Assembly: GCA_937864115.1 (NCBI GenBank)
Contig: CALMII010000024.1
Location: forward strand, 1 to 64,000
Source of the DNA: an uncultured Steroidobacter sp.
Lineage (GTDB): Bacteria > Pseudomonadota > Gammaproteobacteria > Steroidobacterales > Steroidobacteraceae
DNA: 64,000 nucleotides
Direction: 5' to 3'
Below, one piece after another: positions 39,372-48,321 of this stretch. The translations under genes and the position numbers were made by a program. The notes under the pieces were generated by a model, which saw nothing but the letters and a program-made list of their open reading frames with translations, made no database searches and was not told the origin of the DNA. Numbering within the stretch: the first letter of the stretch is position 1; each line of letters opens with the position of its first letter.

Positions 39372-41845
39372 GGCGCCTGCTCCGCGCAGATGAACGGGCC
39401 GATCGCATGCATCGACTGCGCCGGCTGGAAGACGACCTCGGCCACGCACGTCCCTTCGCCGGTCGTGACTTCCAGCCGGTTGCGCGGCTGCAGATGCGGC
39501 AGGAACACCTGGCCGTCGTAGCCCACGACGAAGGATTCGCCGGTGGCTGCGAGCGTCGCGCGGCTGCCGACCGGCAGCGGCCGACGCTGTTCGTCGACCA
39601 GCGTCGCGACGGCGCCCTGGTAACGGCCGAGCGGAAATTCCACCAGCACGCCCGAGAGTTCGCGCGGATTGGCGAGCAGCCGGTCGGTGCCGAGGCTCAC
39701 GTCGACGGGCAGCGGCAACTGATCGATGGCGATGCGGCTGGTGCGATACGAGGGCAGGTCGGGCACGAGCAGGTAGCCGCGCTCGTTGGTCTGACCCAGC
39801 AGCCGGTTTTCGCGCAGCACCGGCACGTCCGCGACGCCACGCGTGGAGACCAGCGCGAAGCCGTCGTAGATCGGTCGCGCGGCCAGCAACTGTCCGTCCA
39901 TGTAGACGATCGAGCCCGTGCCGTAGAGTGAGGAGTTGGTGTAGGCGCCGCCGGCGAGTTCCGCATGATCGATGCGCGCCGCCCAGTCGCCGTAACGGCT
40001 GCGATAGTCGATGCGTGCGCTGCCGCGCAGGTAGTCGTCGTTGCCCGCTTCGGTGTGCGCGGCCCAGCCGAATCCGCCCAGGTCGTAGTCGGTCGGACTG
40101 TTGGCGCCCAGCGTCACGGTGTCCTGCTCGCCGTAGCGGCTGGCGCTGGCGTAGACCGTGGCGCGCTCGCCGACGGCCCAACTGAAACCGAAATACACGC
40201 CATCGTTGGTGTCGTCGTCGAGATCCTTGAAGACGTTGAGATACGTGCCGATGCGCGAGCCGTACCAGTTGGCGTTGTAGCCGATGGCGGCGATGCGCGT
40301 GCCGCCGACGCTGGTCGTGCGCTGCTCGGCATAGGTGAGCGTCACCGCCTGGCTGTGCGGAAACCACAGGCTGAAGGATCCGCGCGTGAGCCGGCGCGGC
40401 ACGGGAATGCCTTCGAGCGTGCCGAGATCGCGGTAGTCGTCGTGCGCGCGGCGATCGTAGACCTCGAATCCCCAGCGCGGCGAAATGTATTGATAGCCCG
40501 CGGCGGTGAGCAGGCCCTGGCTGTCGCCGTCGCTGTACGCCACGGCGGCGTTGAGCACGCCGTAGCTGGCGAAGCGGAACAGGCCGCCGAGACCGCCGTT
40601 GCCCAGTCCCTTGCCCCATTCGCCGTGGCCTTCGAGCGTGATCGCGTCGTTGACGCCGTAGCGCAGCGACATCATGCCCGCCGGATCCTCGGCGTATTCG
40701 AAGGAGCGGCTGCCGTACATCTGCCGTGCGTAACCCACTTCGATCGCGTAGTCGCTGAGGCCGGACTCCAGCATGCGCGCGTCGATGTACAGCGGCCGCG
40801 TCGTCGATACTTCGCGGCCGAGCGCGTCCTGATAGACCAGCGACACTTCGCCCGCGCCCGTCAGCGCCGGCGGACTCGAGATCACGAACGGCCCCGGCTG
40901 CGCATCGACGCTGAACTGCCGCACGCCATTGACGTAGAGATCGACTGTCGTGGGCACCACCGCGCTGCCGCCGAGCGCGGGGACGGGAAAGGTCACGAGG
41001 TCCGGCCGCAGCGAGAAATTGCGCGCCACGCGCGCGCCGCCCATTCGCAGCGCGCGCGTCCAGCTCAGCGACGAGGTGATGTAGTCGCCGACCGTGTAGC
41101 TGCGCATCGGATCGAGCGAGGCGTAGGTCCAGTAGCTGTCCTGGCGCGTGTAACCCGCTTCGCCCGCCTGCAGCGTCGAATAGCCGGTGTTGATGAACAG
41201 CCCGGCGGGCGAGAACAGGCGCAGATCGGAGCCGATCGCGAGACTGCGGTTGCGCTCCTCGAAAGCACGCCCGTACGCGGCCTCGGTGTACGTCGGCGTG
41301 CGCGCGTAGCCCGATTCGATCAGCGGCGCGAGCAAGCGGTTTCCCTGCCGCGACTGCGCGATGCGTTCGCGCTGCGCGTTGAACGCATAGCCGATCACCA
41401 GGCCCGTGTCCGAATGCGGGACCGCCTCGGGCGGCCGCTGATAGCTCACCGTCTGCGGCTGCAGGACCGCGTCCGGCAGCGAGAGATACAGCCGCTGATC
41501 GAGCGCCGCGTACTCGTGGCGTGCGCCGGGAATGTCCTTCAGCGCGATCCGGCCCGCGGCGTCCGCGGGCAGCCCTTCCGTGATCACGCCGATCGCGGCG
41601 AGTTCTTCCGCGGTCATGAACAGTTCGCCGTCCTGCTGCTCCACGCGCACGATCAGCTGCCGGTCGACGTGGTTCAGCACGACCTGCAGGTACAGCGGCT
41701 GCGCGGGTTCCGCGGCGGCGAGCGCCTGACCCGCGAGCAGCCACAGCAAGACCGTAAAAACGGTGCGCACGCGCGCGGCCGCACGACAATGCGGATTCAG
41801 TGCCGGACTGGCGTCGTCACAGACGGACCTGCATCTCCTGGCCAT
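39368..41845 (-). CDS. Outer-membrane fimbrial usher (CsuD-like)
   Basis: The roughly 800-residue usher forms the pore through which chaperone-bound subunits are polymerised. It has an N-terminal periplasmic domain after a signal segment (VFTVLLWLLAGQALAAAEP), barrel strands, VYVNG-like plug sequences (DLYVNGVRQF), and a C-terminal domain with GYDGQVFLPHL. The start is uncertain: ATG 41845 overlaps the chaperone gene by 29 nt and gives a long n-region; GTG 41770 would give a normal signal peptide. Confidence 0.88.
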   Translation of the reverse strand: MARRCRSVCDDASPALNPHCRAAARVRTVFTVLLWLLAGQALAAAEPAQPLYLQVVLNHVDRQLIVRVEQQDGELFMTAEELAAIGVITEGLPADAAGRIALKDIPGARHEYAALDQRLYLSLPDAVLQPQTVSYQRPPEAVPHSDTGLVIGYAFNAQRERIAQSRQGNRLLAPLIESGYARTPTYTEAAYGRAFEERNRSLAIGSDLRLFSPAGLFINTGYSTLQAGEAGYTRQDSYWTYASLDPMRSYTVGDYITSSLSWTRALRMGGARVARNFSLRPDLVTFPVPALGGSAVVPTTVDLYVNGVRQFSVDAQPGPFVISSPPALTGAGEVSLVYQDALGREVSTTRPLYIDARMLESGLSDYAIEVGYARQMYGSRSFEYAEDPAGMMSLRYGVNDAITLEGHGEWGKGLGNGGLGGLFRFASYGVLNAAVAYSDGDSQGLLTAAGYQYISPRWGFEVYDRRAHDDYRDLGTLEGIPVPRRLTRGSFSLWFPHSQAVTLTYAEQRTTSVGGTRIAAIGYNANWYGSRIGTYLNVFKDLDDDTNDGVYFGFSWAVGERATVYASASRYGEQDTVTLGANSPTDYDLGGFGWAAHTEAGNDDYLRGSARIDYRSRYGDWAARIDHAELAGGAYTNSSLYGTGSIVYMDGQLLAARPIYDGFALVSTRGVADVPVLRENRLLGQTNERGYLLVPDLPSYRTSRIAIDQLPLPVDVSLGTDRLLANPRELSGVLVEFPLGRYQGAVATLVDEQRRPLPVGSRATLAATGESFVVGYDGQVFLPHLQPRNRLEVTTGEGTCVAEVVFQPAQSMHAIGPFICAEQAP

Positions 41846-42527
41846 TCACCACTGCGCTGATCGAACGCGGCGCGCCCTGGCTGCCCGAGGCAGGCAACGG
41901 CAGCGTCCACTGGCGGCTCTTGTCGGGCAGCACGTAGCCGACGAGGCCCGGGTCGAGCACCTGCGACGTGCCATCCGCGTACGTCAGCGACACCTTGCTG
42001 ATCTGGGCGTGCGCGTCGCCGCGGTTCACGGCATCGATGACGACGCCGGCGTCAGCCACTTTCGCCGTGACGGACAGCCGGGCCGGCGCGCGCGTCTTCG
42101 GCATGACGAACACCGGCACGGAATAGCGCAGCTGGATGTTCACGCCGGTGGTGCCTGCATCGACGGTGCGGTCGGCGATCTCGTCGACCAGCAGCCGGTA
42201 GCTTTCTTCCTTCGTTGCACGCTCCTTGGCGACACGCACCAGGCGGATGGTCTGATTCTGTCCCGGCGCGATGGTCATCATCGGCGGACTCGCCGCGACG
42301 GCGGTCGTCGGATCGAGCCGGTCTTCGTTGCCGTCCTGGTTCCAGTTGAAGATGCGCAGCTGCGCCGTGACCGGCGCGTTGCCGGTGTTGGTGACCGTCA
42401 CCGACGCGGCGGTTTCGTTGCCCGCCAGGATCACCGTCGTCGGACGTACCTGGATCGAGGCGGCGAGCGAGGCCGTGCCGGTCAGCAGCGCGAGCAGTGC
42501 GGCGGCGGCGAGTGTGGTTGTTCTCAT
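41817..42527 (-). CDS. Periplasmic pilus chaperone (CsuC-like)
   Basis: The 236-residue chaperone has a signal peptide (cut near LAAS) and two Ig-like domains with the PapD-type motifs IQVRPTTVILAG, the first-domain Arg in QTIRLVRV, and the hinge YSVPVFVMP. It donates a strand to subunits before assembly. GGGAG precedes ATG 42527. Order subunits-chaperone-usher-tip is that of archaic (sigma) pili. Confidence 0.9.
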   Translation of the reverse strand: MRTTTLAAAALLALLTGTASLAASIQVRPTTVILAGNETAASVTVTNTGNAPVTAQLRIFNWNQDGNEDRLDPTTAVAASPPMMTIAPGQNQTIRLVRVAKERATKEESYRLLVDEIADRTVDAGTTGVNIQLRYSVPVFVMPKTRAPARLSVTAKVADAGVVIDAVNRGDAHAQISKVSLTYADGTSQVLDPGLVGYVLPDKSRQWTLPLPASGSQGAPRSISAVVNGQEMQVRL

Positions 42528-42569
42528 TCGGAAGTCTCCCGTGTCGTATCAGACGTGAGGCGGCCTGAA

Positions 42570-43094
42570 TCAGTAGGTGATCGTGGCGGTGACGATGCTG
42601 CTGTACGAACCCACCGGCGGTTGCGAAGGCAACGGCGGGTTGATACGGCCGTGCACGGTGAACGTCTGTTGCGAGCCGGTGCCGGTTTCTCCCACCGTGC
42701 TCGTCGTATTTGCACCATCGCCCCAGATGGTTGCGAAGTCGTTTGCGGTATAGAGCTGGTAGGGCACGGTCGCGCCGGCGCCGTTGTCCATGTTGCGCGC
42801 AGCGATCGTCGAGCCGCTGCCGGTACCCGCATTGAGTGCGATTTCGTAGGGCGCCAGGGGGGTGCAGGTGACGAGAATCTGCGAACTGGAAGTCATGTCG
42901 GCCGCCAGGACGCCGGCCGGCGTGAGCGTCAACGTGCCGAAGTCGAGCGCGGTCGCGGAGATCGTGCAGTCGCTGACCACGTTGACGCGGACGATGAAAT
43001 TCGCGGTCCGGGTTGCGGACTCGACGGCGGGCGGAGCGGTCAGCGCCAGGCAGGCGGCGGCGGCCAGGCTGAGAGGGGAGCGCGAGACACGCAT
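42570..43094 (-). CDS. Csu-type pilus subunit (spore coat U domain)
   Basis: The 174-residue subunit has a signal peptide, the first strand region TANFIVRVNVVSDCTISATALDFG split here as VVSDC then ISATALDFGTL, the second Cys in VTCTPLAPYEIALNAG, and the terminal donor strand SSIVTATITY. It is likely the main shaft subunit. GGAGG precedes ATG 43094. Confidence 0.88.
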   Translation of the reverse strand: MRVSRSPLSLAAAACLALTAPPAVESATRTANFIVRVNVVSDCTISATALDFGTLTLTPAGVLAADMTSSSQILVTCTPLAPYEIALNAGTGSGSTIAARNMDNGAGATVPYQLYTANDFATIWGDGANTTSTVGETGTGSQQTFTVHGRINPPLPSQPPVGSYSSIVTATITY

Positions 43095-43196
43095 CGGGAA
43101 TTCCTCCGATCCCGTGCCGCAAGACGCCCCTGCGGAGTCCTGTACGGCCGAGTTGCCGCGCAGTGTGGCAACTGCGCGCCGGCCGCCATATCCGTA

Positions 43197-43454
43197 TCAA
43201 TAGTAAATGGTGACCACCGTGCGGGCCGGTTCGTCGCCATCGCTGCGTGTCAGCGCCGGCGCGACGTGCATGCGATAGGCCGTACCGGGCGTGCACTCCA
43301 CGGCGACCGGTTGCGCTCCGGCGGTCCGCGCCATCGAGCAGACGTTCGCGACACGCACGCTCACCCTGAAATCAGCCGACTTCGTCGCCGCCAGCGCCAG
43401 CACCGGGACGGTCAGCGCGGCGGCGGCCATCAGCAGTCGAAGACGATCGGTCAT
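43197..43454 (-). CDS. Very short spore-coat-U-like subunit, probably internally deleted
   Basis: The 85-residue exported protein keeps both ends of an SCPU domain, KSADFRVSVRVANVCSM and VECTPGTAYRMHVAP, then jumps to a terminal strand RTVVTIYY. The middle 60-80 residues normally found in SCPU domains are missing. GGAG lies nine bases before ATG 43454. It is the first gene of the Csu-type cluster and could be a minor subunit, a donor-strand-only piece, or a decaying gene. Confidence 0.6.
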   Translation of the reverse strand: MTDRLRLLMAAAALTVPVLALAATKSADFRVSVRVANVCSMARTAGAQPVAVECTPGTAYRMHVAPALTRSDGDEPARTVVTIYY

Positions 43455-43691
43455 GTCCGCGCACTCCATCCAGAACGCATTTCCGTTCCCGGAGCATCGG
43501 CCGCGCACGCCGCGAACTTGCGGGATCGGCAGCCGGCGGGACGAAACCTGCGACGGCGGTCACGCGGCTGGCAGCGCAAGTCCCAGTGCTGCGCTCGGGA
43601 AATCCCTGCGGCGTACGTTCCGGGCGAGGCTCGTGTCGCGCAATCGGGGATTGCCGCTACGAACGCCGCGTCGGTCGATGGCGCAGAGCCA

Positions 43692-45026
43692 TCAGGCGGG
43701 GTTGAGATCGGGCAGACACCTGGTGACGGGCGACGCAGATCGACCATGCGACAGCAACTGGCGTCTAGCCGACCGCAGTGCGTGATCGAAATCGTTCAAC
43801 GCGGCAGATGCATCGTCCCGCTGCAAGGCGTAGCACCGATCGAGCAGCGCTTCACTGCCGCGAGCGAGACGGGTGTCGATCTGCGTAACGGCCGCGTGAT
43901 CGCGTGACGGCCGGCTCGATGCAGGCAATCGATCCAGCCAGCGATACAGCGCCTGTGGAATCGCGTGCACGTCCCCGCGACGCACGATGCGGCGCAATTC
44001 ACGGAACGCGTGGCGTTCCGAATCGAGATAGCGGATGCGCCGCGCGGCGAAACGATCGATCACTTTGCGAGTGAAGCGCACGACGCGCGGCGCTAGCCAG
44101 TACAGCAACAGCAGCGCGGCGATGCTGCCGCCGAGCACATGCGATGCACGTCGCCAGTCGAACGTGCGTGGCGGAGCCGGTGCGACCTGCTCCGGAGGAA
44201 TCTCGAACACCGGTGTCGGCGGCGGCGCAGCGTCGGCATGCAGGTCGAGCGCAGGCACGGTTGCGGTCTTCGGTTCGCGTGAGTCCAGATCCCACCACTC
44301 GATCGTCGTCTCCGGCACGGAGAAATTTCCCGGCTGCTGCACCAGGTAAGTGATGCTCTCGGTGCGCTGTCCGACCGGTCCCGCTGCGTCGGTCTGATCT
44401 TCCAGCACCGGCGGCGCCGGGTAGATGGAGAGTCCGTCGATCTGCGGCGCGGGAGTTTCCGGAATGAACATCGCCGGCGTTCCCGTGGCGATGATCGTGA
44501 TCCTGCGAGTGAAGGAGTCGCCGACCTTGAGCGTCGTCAGATCGCGATCGACGCTCTGCCCGATGCGCAGATCATGAGTGACGAACCGGCCTTCGGCGCC
44601 GGCCGGCACATCGACCTTCAATGTCAACGCACGCGTCTTGCCGGACAGAAGCTGCGACTGCGGCCCGCTGTGCGCCGACACGTCGAACGACGGGATGTTC
44701 AGATCGGCGCCGACGATCGGTGTGATGCTGTACTGGTGCTCGATGCCGGTCCAGCTGACGTTGCCGACGTTGCGACTGACGTGGGACGGGCGTTCGTCCG
44801 ACAGCTTGACGATCGCGCCCGGAATGTTGAGCGCGGGCAGTTCGATGCCGCTGGTGAAGAACAGCTCCGTGTAGGTTTCGACGTACAGCGTGGCCGGCTG
44901 GCTGATGGCGACGGTCGCGGGCTCCAGTCGCGTGCGCACGAGCAGTGCAGGCGCATCGGCGGCGAAGCTGCTGCAGGCCGTGAGCAGCAGCGCGAAGGTG
45001 AGGGCAGTGCGGATCGACTGCCTCAT
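43692..45026 (-). CDS. BatD-like protein (Bat operon)
   Basis: The 444-residue exported protein has an N-terminal signal (with a possible lipobox LLTAC), Ig-like BatD modules (VGDSFTRRITIIATGTPAM), and a membrane helix at about 318-337 followed by a cytoplasmic tail. BatD proteins accompany BatA and BatB in a membrane complex linked to stress tolerance; the molecular role is not settled. ATG 45026 overlaps the batC stop as ATGA. It is the last gene of the operon. Confidence 0.85.
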   Translation of the reverse strand: MRQSIRTALTFALLLTACSSFAADAPALLVRTRLEPATVAISQPATLYVETYTELFFTSGIELPALNIPGAIVKLSDERPSHVSRNVGNVSWTGIEHQYSITPIVGADLNIPSFDVSAHSGPQSQLLSGKTRALTLKVDVPAGAEGRFVTHDLRIGQSVDRDLTTLKVGDSFTRRITIIATGTPAMFIPETPAPQIDGLSIYPAPPVLEDQTDAAGPVGQRTESITYLVQQPGNFSVPETTIEWWDLDSREPKTATVPALDLHADAAPPPTPVFEIPPEQVAPAPPRTFDWRRASHVLGGSIAALLLLYWLAPRVVRFTRKVIDRFAARRIRYLDSERHAFRELRRIVRRGDVHAIPQALYRWLDRLPASSRPSRDHAAVTQIDTRLARGSEALLDRCYALQRDDASAALNDFDHALRSARRQLLSHGRSASPVTRCLPDLNPA

Positions 45027-45697
45027 GGCTGCTGCGCCTCCGCTTCGATCAGGAATTTCTGGCGCAGGAAGTCGGCAGGCGACACCTGCAGGTTCTTCAT
45101 CCACAGATCCGCTGTCTGTTTGCGGATCATCTCGGCGGATATCTGCTTCTCCTTGCCATGCTTGCCCTTCTCGTCGAACTTCACCTCGTCCGGCGGCAGG
45201 TCGGGAGCCTCCTCGTTGCTTTCGTCGTCGGGCTTCGGGATCAGCGAGATGACGAGCGCGCGGTTGGCAGTCGCCTGCGGGAACTGCGGTTGCGCTTGCA
45301 GCGCATTGTCGTAGGACTTCACGGCGGCTTCGTACTTCTTCAGGTGCGCCTGTGCATTGCCCTGCAGGAAGTAACCGGTGGCGTTGTCGAGCTTCGAGAA
45401 TTCGGTGAGCGCGTTGGCGTAGTCGCCGGCGCGATAGAGCGCAATGCCTTTCCAGGTGGGATCGCGGAAGTGCGCGGCGGCGGCGTGGTAGTCGCCGTGT
45501 TCGAAATGCCAGCGGCCTTGCTGGTCGGGGGTGGCGAAGAGGTCGATGAGGTCGAAGGCGTGGGTTTGGGTTGCGAATAGCAGGAAGAGAAGAGCCCCCC
45601 ACCTGACCTCCCCCCGCTTCGCGGAGGGAGGGACTCTGATTCCCTCCCCCGGTCGCCGGGGGAGGGCAGGGTGGGGGCGCTCTTCGAAAACACTCAC
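45023..45697 (-). CDS. BatC-like TPR protein with a repeat-derived N-terminus
   Basis: The 224-residue protein has TPR helices (about 70-140: YHAAAAHFRDPTWKGIALY, ATGYFLQGNAQAHLKKYEAA) of the BatC type, preceded by a hydrophobic segment LLFLLFATQTHAF that would act as signal or anchor. GTG 45697 overlaps the batB stop as GTGA, the same junction style as the other Bat genes. Residues about 5-35 are encoded by palindrome family C and include PPSAKRGEVRWGA, so the original N-terminus was replaced or extended by the repeat. Confidence 0.82.
   Translation of the reverse strand: MSVFEERPHPALPRRPGEGIRVPPSAKRGEVRWGALLFLLFATQTHAFDLIDLFATPDQQGRWHFEHGDYHAAAAHFRDPTWKGIALYRAGDYANALTEFSKLDNATGYFLQGNAQAHLKKYEAAVKSYDNALQAQPQFPQATANRALVISLIPKPDDESNEEAPDLPPDEVKFDEKGKHGKEKQISAEMIRKQTADLWMKNLQVSPADFLRQKFLIEAEAQQP
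45594..45683. repeat. Palindromic repeat family C inside the batC 5' end
   Basis: GAGCCCCCCACCTGACCTCC (45592-45611) is roughly mirrored by GGGAGGGCAGGGTGGGGGCG (45660-45679), with an inner CGCTTCGCGGAGGGAGG stretch. Sister copies are at 46688-46760, 47981-48084 and 56704-56762. On the minus strand it is read as BatC residues, giving the peptide PPSAKRGEVRWGA. Confidence 0.8.
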
Positions 45698-46683
45698 GCC
45701 GCCCATCGCACCACCCATCCTCTCCGAAACCACAACGCCGCCAGCAGCACGATCGGCCAGCACAGCCAGTAACCGAACTCCTTCCAGCGCAGCGCGCCGT
45801 TCTTCTCTTCGATGATGCGCAGATGATGTTGCGCGCGACGCTGCACCCATTCGATGTCCGAGTCGTCCAGCGTGAGACTGGCGATCGGCAGGTCGGCGTC
45901 GGACGCGAGCTTTTCGAGACTGTCCTGGTCGAGTGCGGCACGCAGCGGCCGGCCACTGTCGTCGGTACGGATGTTGCCGCGCTCATCGCGCAGCGGACCG
46001 CCTTCGACGGTGCCGACCGTGAGCACCAGCACCTGGTGATCGCTGCCCGATGCGAATGACTCGAAGTGATCAATCTGCTGCGTGTCGAACCCATCGGTGA
46101 TGAACAGCACGGTGCCGACGGTCTGCTCCTTCGCCAACAAGGTCGCCGCGAGATCGAGCGCGTCGGCGGCGGCGCGGCCGGCCTTGGGCATCAGCGTGCT
46201 CTGCAGCGTCGGCAGGTACAGCTCCAGCACGGCCGTGTCTTCCGCGGGTGGCAGGACGAGATGCGCCGTTCCCGAGTACACGATGAGCCCCGTGCGCGAG
46301 CCGGCCCGCAGCTTCAGCAGGTCCTGGATCTTCTGTTTCGTTCGTTCGAGCCGCGACGGCGCCACATCGATGGCGTTCATCGACTGCGAGAGATCGACCG
46401 CGATCATGAGCGGCGCGAGATCCTGGCCGAAGGGCGGCGGTTCCTGTTCCCAGGTTGGTCCTGCGGCGGCCAGAGCGCCGAGCGCCATGGCGATGCTGAT
46501 GGAATCGACCGGACGCAGGCCGAGTCGTGGCTTCGGATGAATGAGCAGATGCGGCAGCAGGCGGGCGTCGATCAATGCCTTCCACTGCGCGAGTGCGTCG
46601 AAGCGGCGACGCCAGAGCCAGCTCAGCAGGAGTGCAGCGGGGAGAAGCAGGAGCCACGCGGGGCGGAGGAAGTGGAAGGTCAT
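45694..46683 (-). CDS. BatB-like von Willebrand A-domain membrane protein
   Basis: The 329-residue protein has membrane helices near 8-24 and 60-75, a VWA domain with the MIDAS motif DLSQS (97-101), and a C-terminal helix (FGYWLCWPIVLLAALWF). It pairs with BatA in the membrane. Junctions with batA (ATGA) and batC (GTGA) indicate coupled translation. Function of the Bat complex is thought to involve periplasmic or oxidative stress. Confidence 0.88.
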   Translation of the reverse strand: MTFHFLRPAWLLLLPAALLLSWLWRRRFDALAQWKALIDARLLPHLLIHPKPRLGLRPVDSISIAMALGALAAAGPTWEQEPPPFGQDLAPLMIAVDLSQSMNAIDVAPSRLERTKQKIQDLLKLRAGSRTGLIVYSGTAHLVLPPAEDTAVLELYLPTLQSTLMPKAGRAAADALDLAATLLAKEQTVGTVLFITDGFDTQQIDHFESFASGSDHQVLVLTVGTVEGGPLRDERGNIRTDDSGRPLRAALDQDSLEKLASDADLPIASLTLDDSDIEWVQRRAQHHLRIIEEKNGALRWKEFGYWLCWPIVLLAALWFRRGWVVRWAA

Positions 46684-47732
46684 GAGAGGCCCCCCACCCG
46701 GCCTCCCCCCGCTGCGCGGAGGGAGGGGTCGGAGGCGGAGGGCTGGGGAGGGGGCGGCCGGCGCAGCCATGATCCAGCCATCGCCACCAGGTGATACAGC
46801 GCCAGCAATCCCAGCGCCGCCCCCAGCGGCCAGAAATACAGCGCGATCTTCGGCTGGTACTGCGTGCGCTGCACTTTCACCGGCGTGATCCGGTCGATCG
46901 TCGCGTAGATGTCCTCCAGTCCGGCGCGATCCTCGCCGCGGAAGGTCTGTCCATGCGTCTCGTCGCTGAAGCGCCTGAGCGCCGCGAGATCGACCTTGTT
47001 CTCGCCGCTCGCCTGCGGATTGCCGATGCCGATCGTGTGGATCACGACCCGATGTTCGGCTGCGATGCGCGCCGCATCGTCCGGCGGCACGCGGCTCGCG
47101 GTGTCGTTGCCGTCGGTCAGCAGCACCAGCACCTTGTCCTGCGCCTTCGAATGCTCCGTCATCTTGACCGCCACGCCGATGGCATCGCCGATCGAGGTTT
47201 GCGGTCCGGCCATGCCGATGCGCACTTCGTCGAGCAGCAGCAGCACCGTGGCGTGATCGAGCGTCAGCGGCGACTGCGGGAACGCGCCCTGGCCGAACAC
47301 GATCAACCCGATGCGATCGCCTTCGCGCCGCGCGATGAAGTCGCGCACTACCGACTTCACTGCAGTGAGTCGATCGACGGGCTTGCCATCCGGCCCGCGG
47401 AAATCGCGTTCCTCCATGGATTGCGAGATGTCGATGGCCAGCATCAGATCGCGCGAGGACTGCGTGCGCACCAGCGGCGGCTGCAGCCATTGCGGACTCG
47501 CCAGCGCGGTGACGAGCAGTGCCCAGCACAGCGGCGCCAGCAGCTTCTGCGCCAGGTTGGATTTCTGTATCACGGCGCCGGTGGATGGCTGCAGGTTCAG
47601 TGTCTTCGCTGTCTGTTCGAAGAACGGTACGCGCAGCGCGGGCGTCGTTTCGCGGAAGGGCGGCAGCAGCCACCACACCAGCAGGGGCAGCGGCAGCAGT
47701 GCGAACGCCCAGGGGAAATCAAACGTCAGCAT
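46680..47732 (-). CDS. BatA-like von Willebrand A-domain membrane protein
   Basis: The 350-residue protein has N-terminal helices (9-24 and 63-80), a VWA domain with MIDAS DISQS (101-105) and TDGND, and a C-terminal helix (ALYFWPLGAALGLLALYHLV). The last 25 or so residues (from RRPPPPQPSA, ending GGGRVGGLS) are read from palindrome family C. Overlaps: 14 nt with the DUF4381 gene, 4 nt with batB. Confidence 0.88.
   Translation of the reverse strand: MLTFDFPWAFALLPLPLLVWWLLPPFRETTPALRVPFFEQTAKTLNLQPSTGAVIQKSNLAQKLLAPLCWALLVTALASPQWLQPPLVRTQSSRDLMLAIDISQSMEERDFRGPDGKPVDRLTAVKSVVRDFIARREGDRIGLIVFGQGAFPQSPLTLDHATVLLLLDEVRIGMAGPQTSIGDAIGVAVKMTEHSKAQDKVLVLLTDGNDTASRVPPDDAARIAAEHRVVIHTIGIGNPQASGENKVDLAALRRFSDETHGQTFRGEDRAGLEDIYATIDRITPVKVQRTQYQPKIALYFWPLGAALGLLALYHLVAMAGSWLRRPPPPQPSASDPSLRAAGGGRVGGLS
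46688..46760. repeat. Palindromic repeat family C at the batA 3' end
   Basis: CCCCCCACCCGGCCTCCCCC with GCTGCGCGGAGGGAGGGG and a closing GGCTGGGGAGGGGGCGG. It encodes the C-terminal tail of BatA just before the overlap with batB. Confidence 0.8.
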
Positions 47733-48321
47733 GGTGGTGTGCGATCCAGCGTCGCGACAGGCGCAGCAGTTCGCGCAGATCGTCGGGCGCGAGTTGCGTG
47801 CCGTCGTCGTAGGCGAGACGCGTCAGGAGCTGGCCCTTGCCCTGGCTGAACGCGTCGCCGCCGAGCGTGCGGTCGAGAAAACGCAGCCAGTCATCACCGG
47901 TGAGCGTAGCGACGTGATCGCGCGAGGTGGCGGCGATGGCCGTGCGTTTGAGCAGGGCGGGGAGAGTGGCTATCGGAGACGCCCCCCACCCAACCTCCCC
48001 CCGCTTCGCGGAGGGAGGGGCCGGAACTGGGGCGGAACCTCTGACCCCTCCCTCCGCGAAGCGGGGGGAGGTTGGGTGGGGGGCATCTTCAAGCGCCGCG
48101 CGCTCGATCAGTTCCAGCTCCGCCAGCGCCTCACGCCGATACGCATTCAACCGACGATGCCGAACGACGCGCCACGCGATCACCGCCGCGATCACGACCA
48201 GCACCACCGCAACGACCACCCACCCGATCGTCTGCGGCACATACGACACCGGTGGCGGCAGCGGCAATTCCTGCAGACCAGCCAGTGCATCTCCCGCAAT
48301 GGCATGCACCGGCTCGCTCAT
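47719..48321 (-). CDS. DUF4381 protein with an in-frame palindrome-encoded insert
   Basis: The 200-residue membrane protein has a helix at about 32-52 (TIGWVVVAVVLVVIAAVIAW) and the DUF4381 core (AYRREALAELELIE, LPALLKRTAIAATSRD, LTGDDWLRFLDRTLGG). Between these, residues about 80-115 are an insert read from a perfect 40-bp inverted repeat of family C and include PPSAKRGEVGWGA. DUF4381 proteins are usual members of Bat operons, between the DUF58 and BatA genes, as here. It overlaps both neighbours. Confidence 0.85.
   Translation of the reverse strand: MSEPVHAIAGDALAGLQELPLPPPVSYVPQTIGWVVVAVVLVVIAAVIAWRVVRHRRLNAYRREALAELELIERAALEDAPHPTSPRFAEGGVRGSAPVPAPPSAKRGEVGWGASPIATLPALLKRTAIAATSRDHVATLTGDDWLRFLDRTLGGDAFSQGKGQLLTRLAYDDGTQLAPDDLRELLRLSRRWIAHHHADV
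47981..48084. repeat. Palindromic repeat family C inside the DUF4381 gene
   Basis: Two 40-nt arms (47981-48020 and 48045-48084) are perfect reverse complements with a 24-nt spacer. The element (104 nt plus flanks) sits in frame in the coding sequence, adding about 36 residues between two conserved helices. Confidence 0.92.

Noticed and set aside
39372..41789. Minus-strand extension of the Csu-type tip gene frame through the usher region
   Set aside because: Upstream of ATG 39371 the frame is Arg/Ala-rich noise, while the usher is read in another frame; the signal peptide fixes the real start.
38415..43454. Spore coat gene cluster
   Set aside because: The domain name spore coat U is historical; with PapD-like chaperone and usher genes this is a chaperone-usher pilus cluster.
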